From NCBI GenBank assembly GCA_947380915.1, contig CANCSY010000197.1, positions 1 through 6,129 on the forward strand: a stretch of DNA of 6,129 bases, in the 5' to 3' direction. Under the pieces are notes generated by a model. That model was not told the DNA's origin, did no database searches, and saw nothing but the letters and a program-made list of their open reading frames with translations. The stretch comes from Beijerinckiaceae bacterium (GTDB lineage: Bacteria > Pseudomonadota > Alphaproteobacteria > Rhizobiales > Beijerinckiaceae). The position numbers and the translations under genes were made by a program. Below are positions 1 to 4,925 of the stretch, piece after piece (within the stretch, counting starts at the first letter, position 1; each line of letters begins with the position of its first letter).

Positions 1-84
1 GCTTCTATCGCTCCGTTCACGAATGGCCCGGGTCTGGATCAGGCGGAGAAATAACGGGGCTGGCGAGGAACGAGGGGGCTGGCG
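1..84 (+). other. aerR leader; possible 3' end of an unidentified upstream gene
   Basis: This stretch precedes the aerR-like gene. One forward frame is open from the window edge for 17 codons and stops at TAA 52-54, its last residues reading GLDQAEK. A second frame is open from the edge to a TGA at 86-88, which would overlap the aerR ATG as ATGA. Either could be the tail of an upstream gene, and too little is visible to choose or to name a product. The ribosome-binding site for aerR is the GAGGGGG run at 72-78, six bases before the ATG. No promoter-like element and no TGT-N10/12-ACA site of the PpsR type was seen. Confidence 0.3.
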
Positions 85-963
85 ATGAGACGGACTAGCG
101 AGACGAGCGCTCCGACTTCGGCCTATTCGGATGCGGAAGCCAATGCAGGCTCCTATGCGGGAACGCCTGTTCCGCGGGTGTTGCGTCGGGCGGATTATCG
201 GGAGCGGCAGGCGCGGCTTGCGAGCGTCATCGCCCAGCAGATTGTGCCCCGGCTGTTGCTGATCCACAAGAACGCCCGGGTGGACGATGACGCGGGCGAG
301 ACCTTCACTGCGGAAGAGATCACCGAATTCGGGGACCTGACCATGGCGCCCGACAGTTCTGCCGCCCGCGCCTATTTTGAAAAGATGCAGGCCAGGGGCC
401 ATTCTCTCGATACGCTCTTTGTCCATCTGCTCGCGCCGACCGCGCGGCGGCTTGGCGAATATTGGGATCAGGACCTCTGCGACTTCGTTGATGTGACCAT
501 CGGCGTCGCCCGTCTGCAGGAGCTTCTGACGATTTTCGGCGCCGCAGACGACATTCCGCTGATCGATCTTCAGCATCGCGTCTTGCTGGCCACGGCGCCG
601 GGCGAGCAGCATGTGTTCGGCATCGACATGGTGGGCAAGCTCATGCGGGCCGCCGGCTGGGATGTCGCCATTCGCAAGGGGCCCAGCATCAAGGAGATCG
701 CTGCCGCAGTCGCCGCTGACTGGTATGCGGTGGTGGGCGTCGCCCTGAGCGCCGAGGAGGGGCTCGAGGAGATCGGGCGCAGCATTGACGAGATGCGGCG
801 CGTGTCGCGCAATAAACATATTGGCGTGATGGTGGGAGGGCCGGTGTTCACGGGTCATCCCGAAAGGGCTGTTCAGGTCGGCGCTGATGGCGTGGCCGAC
901 GATGCGCCCGCCGCCGTCATTCTCGCGAAGAAATTGTTGCTCATGCAGGCCCGGATGTCCTGA
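85..963 (+). CDS. aerR: AerR/PpaA-like cobalamin-binding photosynthesis regulator
   Basis: This 292-residue soluble protein looks like an AerR/PpaA-family B12-binding antirepressor, which in Rhodobacter acts with the PpsR/CrtJ repressor to tune bch, crt and puf transcription in response to light and oxygen. Residues 1-35 are polar and probably disordered. Residues about 40-155 form a helical bundle containing LGEYWDQDLCDF at 123-134. The B12-binding Rossmann part follows, with the EQHVFG motif at 174-179, whose H176 is the expected lower cobalt ligand, then GMDV-like AAGWDV at 189-194 and VGGPVF at 250-255. In CarH-type photoreceptors the bundle has W-x9-E-H; here W127 is followed nine residues later by V137-T138, as expected for the AerR branch. 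ATG 85 was chosen for its GAGGGGG site at 72-78. The gene is convergent with pufC. The family assignment is firm; the exact partner and the AerR name are inferred from motifs and location. Confidence 0.82.
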   Translation: MRRTSETSAPTSAYSDAEANAGSYAGTPVPRVLRRADYRERQARLASVIAQQIVPRLLLIHKNARVDDDAGETFTAEEITEFGDLTMAPDSSAARAYFEKMQARGHSLDTLFVHLLAPTARRLGEYWDQDLCDFVDVTIGVARLQELLTIFGAADDIPLIDLQHRVLLATAPGEQHVFGIDMVGKLMRAAGWDVAIRKGPSIKEIAAAVAADWYAVVGVALSAEEGLEEIGRSIDEMRRVSRNKHIGVMVGGPVFTGHPERAVQVGADGVADDAPAAVILAKKLLLMQARMS

Positions 964-980
964 GACCGCCAGGACGGTCT
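963..980. terminator. Short stem-loop at the aerR stop codon
   Basis: AGACCG (963-968) and CGGTCT (975-980) form a perfect 6-bp stem around a 6-nt loop, starting on the last base of the aerR stop codon. No T-run follows, so it is not a textbook intrinsic terminator. It may act with the larger hairpin at 1001-1031. Confidence 0.4.
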
Positions 981-1000
981 GTCGCAACTCTGCAAGTTCA

Positions 1001-1031
1001 TGATCCGGCCGCGCCCCACGCGGCCGGATCA
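1001..1031. terminator. Strong bidirectional stem-loop between aerR and pufC
   Basis: TGATCCGGCCGCG (1001-1013) and CGCGGCCGGATCA (1019-1031) are perfect 13-bp inverted arms around a 5-nt loop. It lies 6 nt past the pufC stop (1038-1040) and 37 nt past the aerR stop (961-963). It is very GC-rich and equally strong on both strands, so it can serve both convergent genes. Neither side carries a T-tract, so it may work as a 3' end stabiliser or in Rho-assisted termination rather than as a classical intrinsic terminator. Confidence 0.7.
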
Positions 1032-1037
1032 CTCACT

Positions 1038-2090
1038 TCAAGGCGCTGTTACGCCGCCAAGTTCCGGATAATCCTTCGCCATCTGGGCCCCCAGGAGGGG
1101 CTTGTTGGCGCCCTGGTGGCAGGTGGCGCAGCTAACCTTGGGCGCATCGCCGAGCGGCCCCAGCCGGTTGGGCGGATAGACAGGCTGCAGGGGATCCAGA
1201 TAGGTCGTGTTCAACTCCCGCGCCATCTGGATACCATGCCAGGCGGTGACGCGCTGCGGCGTGCTCTGGTCCCAATTCGAGAAAGACCTCGAATTGTGGC
1301 AGAAGGTGCAGTTTACCCCAAGGCTCGTCGACATGTGCATCATCAGCGAATAGGTGCGCTCGGTGGTCTGGATCGAGGCGCCATAGGGCTTGGCGGGCAG
1401 GCCCGTCGTCCCCGCGACCCGGATGGTCTCCTTGCCGAACAGCAGGGGCGAAAGGGGATCGAGGGGAAGCGACGACGAGGCGTTGGTCTTGTTGGGGTGA
1501 CCCATGCCGTCGTTCGTCGCCATCACGCCAGCGTCCTTCTGCTTGCCGGGGTCGGCGAACCAGATATTGGCGGGCACCGGATTACCCTTGTGGCAAGTGT
1601 AGCATGTCACGCCAGTGGCCGCGACATGGTCCTTCCAGTCTTGGTTGATGTGGCGCGTCATCTCCAGCATGCGGCGCGCGACCTTTTTCGTGTAGAGGCT
1701 GTCGTCCGCCATGTTCTCGACATTGTGGCAATAGCCGCAACCCTCGTCCGGCGCGACCCATTCGGTGATGGACGACATCACACGACCGAACTGCTCGGCG
1801 CTGAGATCCTTCAGCACCTGCACGTTCTGATAGACGTCCGTCGCCTTGTCGCCATCGGGCGACGCGGGATCGAGCGCTTCAGGGACGACGTTGGCGGCCT
1901 TGAGGGCGCGTTCGGCGGCCGGGAACTGAATCTGCGCCATCGCCGTGCCGCGAAAGCCGTTCTGCTTGGCGTGGACGCGCTCTCCGGTCCAGCCCAGGCC
2001 AAGGAAGACGGAGACGGTGGTCAACACCCCGATCACGACGGCCAGGTAGCCCAGGGCGAGATATTTGGGCAACGTAACGTCGGGCTTCAT
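1038..2090 (-). CDS. pufC: Reaction-centre tetraheme cytochrome c subunit (PufC)
   Basis: PufC is the periplasmic electron donor that re-reduces the photo-oxidised special pair, taking electrons from soluble carriers. The 350-residue product has four CxxCH heme sites: CGYCH 118-122, CYTCH 163-167, CTFCH 261-265 and CATCH 321-325. Axial ligands fall where the Blastochloris viridis subunit has them: M105, M141 and M250 for hemes 1-3 and H155 for heme 4. Residues about 11-34 form one hydrophobic segment after a lysine-containing start (MKPDVTLPK). There is no cysteine in or just after it, so the protein seems anchored by an uncleaved helix rather than as a lipoprotein. The open frame extends upstream to 2255, but ATG 2088-2090 is the right start: the extra 55 residues are arginine/histidine-rich and lie over the pufM 3' end. 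The start overlaps the pufM stop (ATGA), implying translational coupling. It is the last gene of the operon. Confidence 0.96.
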   Translation of the reverse strand: MKPDVTLPKYLALGYLAVVIGVLTTVSVFLGLGWTGERVHAKQNGFRGTAMAQIQFPAAERALKAANVVPEALDPASPDGDKATDVYQNVQVLKDLSAEQFGRVMSSITEWVAPDEGCGYCHNVENMADDSLYTKKVARRMLEMTRHINQDWKDHVAATGVTCYTCHKGNPVPANIWFADPGKQKDAGVMATNDGMGHPNKTNASSSLPLDPLSPLLFGKETIRVAGTTGLPAKPYGASIQTTERTYSLMMHMSTSLGVNCTFCHNSRSFSNWDQSTPQRVTAWHGIQMARELNTTYLDPLQPVYPPNRLGPLGDAPKVSCATCHQGANKPLLGAQMAKDYPELGGVTAP

Positions 2091-3061
2091 TTGACCGCTC
2101 CCACGACAGAGGCCGGGTCGATGACGGGCGGGAACACATGGGGATAGGCCGGCGCAATGCCATGCTGAACGCCCCACAGGTACCAGTTGTCGACGACAGT
2201 GCCAGTTAGAAGGATGCCGATGCCGCCGGTCAGCGGGCACAGGACTGCGAACCACCAGGCCCAGCGATGGATGGATTCCATGGTGGCGTTGAAGCCCATG
2301 GTCCAGCGCCAGAACAAGGCGGCGCGCTCGGACGCCGTTCCACGATCCACGATCTGTTCGATCTCACGCTCGCCACCAAAACGGCTGACCGCCAGAATGG
2401 TCGCAGCATGCATCGCGAAAAGCAGGGTCGATCCATAGAGGAAGACGATCGAGAGCATGTGGAAGGGATTGTAGAAAAGATTGCCGTAGCGGATCGAGAA
2501 AGCCGCCGTCCAATCCAGATGCGGGAAGATGCCGAAGGGCACAGCCTCGCTCCAGTGGCCCATCAGCACGGGCCGGATGAAGCCCAGGACCAGACAGAGC
2601 CAGATGGCGGCCGCGAAGGCCCAGGCCGTATGGGTGCCCATGCCAAGCGCGCGCGCCCGGCGATACATGCGCAACCACCAAAGCAGCAGCGAAGCCGTCA
2701 TGAAGAAGCCGGCGATCAGCCACCAGCCGCCTTCGCGCAGCGGCGGCAGGCGCAGGCCATATTGCGGCGGCGGCGGCTCCAGCCCGAGCCAGAACAACTG
2801 GCGGATGAATTCGCCGGGGCTCCAGTTCACCGAAGCCCACATGTTGAGGCCGATGATCTCGAAGGAGAGGAACCCGCATATCAGCGAGGCCACCCCCAGA
2901 TTGCCCAGATAGATCGGCCCGAGTTGCGCATTGCCGAAGCGGCCGAACAGATGGACGAAGAAGCCCTTGCCGGTGCGCTCGATGGTCTCGTGCGCGACGC
3001 CCATGTCGGGCGCTTCTGCGCGGACCTGCACTTGTGTGAAGATGTTTTGATAATAGGCCAC
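2087..3061 (-). CDS. pufM: Photosynthetic reaction centre M subunit
   Basis: PufM pairs with PufL to hold the bacteriochlorophylls, bacteriopheophytins, quinones and iron of the type II reaction centre in the inner membrane. The 324-residue product has the five-helix layout. Conserved ligands are one position below Rhodobacter sphaeroides numbering: H181 (accessory bacteriochlorophyll), H201 (special pair), H218, E233 and H265 (iron), with Y209 and W251 also kept. The start codon is GTG (3061-3059), supported by the typical N-terminus [13 protein letters not shown] and an AAGGAG site at 3070-3075, 8 nt away. The C-terminus runs about 18 residues past the usual Rhodobacter end (after HGIAP), which I recall as typical of reaction centres that carry PufC. 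It begins 18 nt after pufL and its TGA overlaps the pufC ATG. Confidence 0.97.
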   Translation of the reverse strand: MAYYQNIFTQVQVRAEAPDMGVAHETIERTGKGFFVHLFGRFGNAQLGPIYLGNLGVASLICGFLSFEIIGLNMWASVNWSPGEFIRQLFWLGLEPPPPQYGLRLPPLREGGWWLIAGFFMTASLLLWWLRMYRRARALGMGTHTAWAFAAAIWLCLVLGFIRPVLMGHWSEAVPFGIFPHLDWTAAFSIRYGNLFYNPFHMLSIVFLYGSTLLFAMHAATILAVSRFGGEREIEQIVDRGTASERAALFWRWTMGFNATMESIHRWAWWFAVLCPLTGGIGILLTGTVVDNWYLWGVQHGIAPAYPHVFPPVIDPASVVGAVK

Positions 3062-3069
3062 GGTCGCTG

Positions 3070-3075
3070 CTCCTT
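3070..3075 (-). promoter_or_regulatory. Ribosome-binding site for the GTG start of pufM
   Basis: On the minus strand this reads AAGGAG, 8 nt before the GTG codon at 3061-3059. It sits inside the 18-nt pufL-pufM gap and is what decides the GTG start, since no ATG lies nearby in frame. Confidence 0.75.
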
Positions 3076-3079
3076 TCGC

Positions 3080-3904
3080 CTAGCGCCACACGGGAAGGTT
3101 CAGCCACCAGTTCCACCACTCGGGCCAGCCGCGTGTCCAGATGGGACCACTGATGATGATGCAGACCGCGCTCCAGAAAACCGCCGACAGGGCCAGGAAC
3201 AGGCCGAGGCGGTGAATGCCCAGGGTGCCGATGGAATAGCCGATGGCGTCACGGAAGAAGGTGTCTTCATGCTCCGCTGTCTTCACATCCTCGCCCTTGG
3301 CCGGATTGACCGAGGAGAGCACCAGCGCGCCATGAAGGGACAAGGCCAAGGTGGTGGTGAAGAAGAAGGTGATCGCCAGCATATGCGCGGGATTGTAGTG
3401 GAAGTGCAGATATTGGTAGCCCGTGTTCGACACCCAATCGAGATGGCTCAGGATGCCATAGGGGAAGCCATGCCCCCAGGCGCCCATCAACAAGGGGCGG
3501 AAGATGACCAGCGTGACATAGGCGAGGATCGCGACGGAGAAGGCGAAGGGCACATGAAGGCCCATGCCCAGCTTGCGGCAGATCTCCACCTCGCGCAGCG
3601 CCCAGGACACGAAGGCCCCGGTGGCGCAAACGGTGATGACCTGCCAGAGCCCGCCCTCCTTGAGAGGGGCGAAGCCCAGGCCATATTTCAGGTCTGGCGG
3701 GGCTATGTTGATCTGCCAGATGTTCCAGGTCGGACCAATGGCTGCGCCATAAACGATCAGGGCGGTGCCAAGCAAGGCGAAGATCGCCGTCGTAACGCCG
3801 AAGAACCCGACATAAAAGGGGCCAACCCAGAAATCGAAAAGGTCGCCGCCGACAAGCGTGCCTCCTCGCACCCGGTATTTTCTTTCAAAACTCAGCATGG
3901 CCAT
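3080..3904 (-). CDS. pufL: Photosynthetic reaction centre L subunit
   Basis: PufL carries the active branch of electron transfer from the special pair to the quinones. The 274-residue product begins [15 protein letters not shown] and follows the standard L-chain closely. All key residues lie exactly one above the mature Rhodobacter sphaeroides numbering because the start Met is counted: H154 (accessory bacteriochlorophyll), H169 and H174 (special pair), H191 and H231 (iron), E105 (bacteriopheophytin hydrogen bond), and E213 and S224 (QB proton path). It ends in the tryptophan-rich [12 protein letters not shown]. The first of two possible ATGs (3904-3902) was chosen from family N-termini and the AGGAGG site 7 nt upstream. 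It is separated from pufA by a 196-nt structured spacer and from pufM by 18 nt. Confidence 0.98.
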   Translation of the reverse strand: MAMLSFERKYRVRGGTLVGGDLFDFWVGPFYVGFFGVTTAIFALLGTALIVYGAAIGPTWNIWQINIAPPDLKYGLGFAPLKEGGLWQVITVCATGAFVSWALREVEICRKLGMGLHVPFAFSVAILAYVTLVIFRPLLMGAWGHGFPYGILSHLDWVSNTGYQYLHFHYNPAHMLAITFFFTTTLALSLHGALVLSSVNPAKGEDVKTAEHEDTFFRDAIGYSIGTLGIHRLGLFLALSAVFWSAVCIIISGPIWTRGWPEWWNWWLNLPVWR

Positions 3905-3911
3905 CGCTGAA

Positions 3912-3917
3912 CCTCCT
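3912..3917 (-). promoter_or_regulatory. Strong ribosome-binding site of pufL
   Basis: The minus strand reads CAGGAGGT here (core AGGAGG or GGAGGT), a near-perfect Shine-Dalgarno about 7 nt from the pufL ATG. It lies just 3' of the 3932-3973 stem-loop, so folding nearby could affect its access. Confidence 0.75.
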
Positions 3918-3931
3918 GCGGATTCTCATGA

Positions 3932-3973
3932 CGTTTTCGAGCGGCCTGGATGCCGGTTCGCGTGACGAAAACG
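3932..3973 (-). other. Stem-loop upstream of pufL
   Basis: CGTTTTCG (3932-3939) and CGAAAACG (3966-3973) form an 8-bp perfect stem. Its 26-nt loop contains a second small inverted repeat, CGGC (3942-3945) with GCCG (3952-3955). It is the 3'-most of three stem-loops in the pufA-pufL spacer and ends 15 nt before the pufL ribosome-binding site. Structured spacers at this place in Rhodobacter capsulatus protect the pufBA message from 3' decay. A similar role here is inferred. Confidence 0.5.
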
Positions 3974-3998
3974 CTTCAAAACAAATGAAACGAGAGTA

Positions 3999-4023
3999 GT
4001 TTCGATCCGGCGGGACACGAAAC
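3999..4023 (-). other. Middle stem-loop of the pufA-pufL spacer
   Basis: GTTTCG (3999-4004) and CGAAAC (4018-4023) form a 6-bp perfect stem around a 13-nt GC-rich loop. It is the weakest of the three stem-loops in the spacer and could be chance on its own. Its placement between the two stronger ones is the reason to list it. Confidence 0.35.
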
Positions 4024-4043
4024 GGCTCAAGTGAGCGTGAAGA

Positions 4044-4074
4044 CTGCGGGCGAAAAGGGGCTCATCGCCCGCAG
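4044..4074 (-). other. pufBA 3' stem-loop (mRNA stabiliser or partial terminator)
   Basis: CTGCGGGCGA (4044-4053) and TCGCCCGCAG (4065-4074) form a 10-bp, mostly GC stem with an 11-nt loop, 26 nt after the pufA stop codon. In Rhodobacter a hairpin in this spot blocks 3' exonucleases, so the pufBA segment outlives pufLM and LH1 is made in excess over reaction centres. No clear U-run follows, which favours stabilisation or processing over termination. Confidence 0.7.
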
Positions 4075-4100
4075 CAGGAACCTCAAATGCTCGAACGCCT

Positions 4101-4295
4101 TTAAGCGAACGATTGAGGTTGCAGTCCCGGGATGGCCTGATGGATCTCGCTGGTCTTGGGCTTGACGCCCTCAAGCCAGTTGAACCGATCCGTGCTGAGC
4201 AGCACGAAATGGATCGTGAGAGCCAGAACGAAGAGGAACGAGAAGAGGGCCACGAGCGCCCGGCGGGGATCGAAAAGCAACCAGAGCTTGTACAT
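4101..4295 (-). CDS. pufA: LH1 antenna alpha polypeptide
   Basis: This is the inner-ring polypeptide of the core light-harvesting complex that surrounds the reaction centre and passes excitation to it. The 64-residue product has the classical form: N-terminal [14 protein letters not shown], a single membrane helix of roughly residues 12-34, bacteriochlorophyll ligand H29, and FNWLEG at 38-43, whose W40 is the usual hydrogen-bonding tryptophan. The C-terminal tail of about 21 residues after LEG is longer than that of the R. rubrum alpha chain I remember. The ATG is preceded by a GAGGAG site (4305-4310) that overlaps the pufB stop codon, so the two chains are likely made by coupled translation. 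The gene is followed by the stem-loop spacer. Confidence 0.97.
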   Translation of the reverse strand: MYKLWLLFDPRRALVALFSFLFVLALTIHFVLLSTDRFNWLEGVKPKTSEIHQAIPGLQPQSFA

Positions 4296-4308
4296 TGCGC
4301 CGATCTCC

Positions 4309-4533
4309 TCAGCTGATTACGGGCAGGATGCTCTGCATGGCGCTGCCGACGCCATCGAGCAGGGCGTAGCCCTTGGGACCGGGAATCCACGGACGCCAAC
4401 TCCACACAAGGAAGTGTGCGATGATCGCAATCACCGTGAAGCCGATAAAGCTGGTCACGAAAACCGCGTGGAATTCCTTTGCTTCCGCCTCTGTCAAACC
4501 TGACAGGGACGATCTATCGTTGTCATTGGCCAT
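4309..4533 (-). CDS. pufB: LH1 antenna beta polypeptide
   Basis: This is the outer-ring polypeptide of the core antenna. The 74-residue product shows the beta signature [13 protein letters not shown] (10-22), one membrane helix of about residues 24-46, bacteriochlorophyll ligand H40, second conserved H22 and the WRPW motif at 46-49. It continues for 25 residues as [11 protein letters not shown] and beyond. R. rubrum beta has the same kind of tail, and there the mature chain ends just after PGPNGYS, so the last 16-18 residues here may be removed. The ATG (4533-4531) has a GGAGGT site (4541-4546) 7 nt upstream. A 62-nt gap with two stem-loops separates it from the PufQ-like gene. TGA 4311-4309 overlaps the pufA ribosome-binding site. 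Confidence 0.97.
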   Translation of the reverse strand: MANDNDRSSLSGLTEAEAKEFHAVFVTSFIGFTVIAIIAHFLVWSWRPWIPGPKGYALLDGVGSAMQSILPVIS

Positions 4534-4540
4534 GTCATTG

Positions 4541-4546
4541 ACCTCC
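4541..4546 (-). promoter_or_regulatory. Strong ribosome-binding site of pufB
   Basis: The minus strand reads GGAGGT, 7 nt before the pufB ATG. The 4555-4575 stem-loop ends 8 nt upstream of it, which leaves the site single-stranded in the simplest fold. Confidence 0.75.
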
Positions 4547-4554
4547 GTTTAGAT

Positions 4555-4575
4555 GCCGCGCACGCCTTTCGCGGC
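4555..4575 (-). other. Stem-loop in the pufB leader
   Basis: GCCGCG (4555-4560) and CGCGGC (4570-4575) pair as a 6-bp all-GC stem with a 9-nt loop, close to the pufB ribosome-binding site. With the hairpin at 4582-4602 it makes a tandem structured leader in front of the most highly needed genes of the operon. A role in message processing or 5' protection is inferred. Confidence 0.45.
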
Positions 4576-4581
4576 GACAAT

Positions 4582-4602
4582 ATCGTGATGGCAAGTCACG
4601 AT
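4582..4602 (-). other. Stem-loop over the stop codon of the PufQ-like gene
   Basis: ATCGTGA (4582-4588) and TCACGAT (4596-4602) are perfect 7-bp inverted arms with a 7-nt loop. The upstream arm includes the TGA of the PufQ-like gene (4598-4596). No U-run follows, so a terminator is unlikely. An RNA processing or stabilising element, or a DNA palindrome for a regulator, are alternatives. Confidence 0.45.
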
Positions 4603-4925
4603 GGGCGTTTCGCCTGGTCTTCACGACCGAACTGGTGAAGGGTCTTGCGCGCAGTGAAGGCGTAGGACAGCGCAATATGTTCGTTCTTGCGCGCTTCTGC
4701 GAACAGGGATGGTTGCCCGCTCAGGCCCGAGTCGCGCGCATCATGGCGCCGCAGCAGCTCCGCAAGGCAAAAGGCCGGGTAGGCGAGCGCGAACACCAGA
4801 TTGTAAGAGAGCCAGTCCAGCCCCATGAGGCTTCTGGAATCGCTCGATCTGCGCAGGGGCTTTGCTGCGCGGGAGCGTGCGGCGCCGTGTTCCTGGGTGC
4901 GTTCCATGTCGAGTGAAAGGGTCAT
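4596..4925 (-). CDS. Small single-TM protein in the pufQ position (PufQ-like)
   Basis: This 109-residue protein has a basic, polar N-terminus (about 1-35), one membrane helix of about residues 37-58 ([18 protein letters not shown] onward), and a charged C-terminus containing [18 protein letters not shown] at 73-90. Rhodobacter PufQ, also a small one-helix protein encoded between bchZ and pufB, is thought to help deliver bacteriochlorophyll intermediates to the membrane. Position, topology and the aromatic-aliphatic helix ending in a proline-containing stretch fit PufQ. The protein is longer than the 70-80 residues I recall, and I cannot claim firm sequence identity. ATG 4925-4923 overlaps the bchZ TGA as ATGA, with GGAAGGA at 4935-4940 as the likely ribosome-binding site. 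An internal start at M34 would leave only the helix and tail. The gene is very likely real; the PufQ name is moderate. Confidence 0.65.
   Translation of the reverse strand: MTLSLDMERTQEHGAARSRAAKPLRRSSDSRSLMGLDWLSYNLVFALAYPAFCLAELLRRHDARDSGLSGQPSLFAEARKNEHIALSYAFTARKTLHQFGREDQAKRPS

Noticed and set aside
1116..2147. Plus-strand open frame of 343 codons opposite pufC
   Set aside because: It is antisense to a gene with four intact heme sites and correctly placed axial ligands. The product is Arg/Gly-rich with no family resemblance.
2091..2255. N-terminal extension of pufC by 55 codons
   Set aside because: The extension overlaps the conserved pufM C-terminal coding region, is Arg/His/Cys-rich, and would precede the membrane anchor. 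The ATGA start matches family N-termini.
2267..3910. Plus-strand open frame of 547 codons opposite pufL and pufM
   Set aside because: It lies wholly antisense to two unmistakable reaction-centre genes. Its translation is low-complexity, rich in Arg, Glu, Gly, Gln and Ala, with no recognisable domain, as expected for the mirror of GC-biased codons.
3926..4405. 159-codon minus-strand frame across pufA and the pufA-pufL spacer
   Set aside because: It is out of frame with pufB and pufA, covers the hairpin spacer, and has arginine/serine-rich shadow composition.
4491..4506. CTGTCA-AACC-TGACAG palindrome resembling a PpsR/CrtJ site
   Set aside because: The spacing is TGT-N8-ACA rather than N10 or N12, and it lies inside pufB codons for the conserved LSGLTE segment, so coding constraint explains it.
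4678..4705. TGTTCG and CGAACA inverted repeat within the PufQ-like gene
   Set aside because: The arms are 16 bases apart, too far for the known PpsR-type operator. It is within a coding region and of a size expected by chance.
4635..4916. Plus-strand 93-codon frame opposite the PufQ-like gene
   Set aside because: The minus-strand frame has ATGA coupling to bchZ, a membrane helix and operon context. The plus-strand product has none of these.
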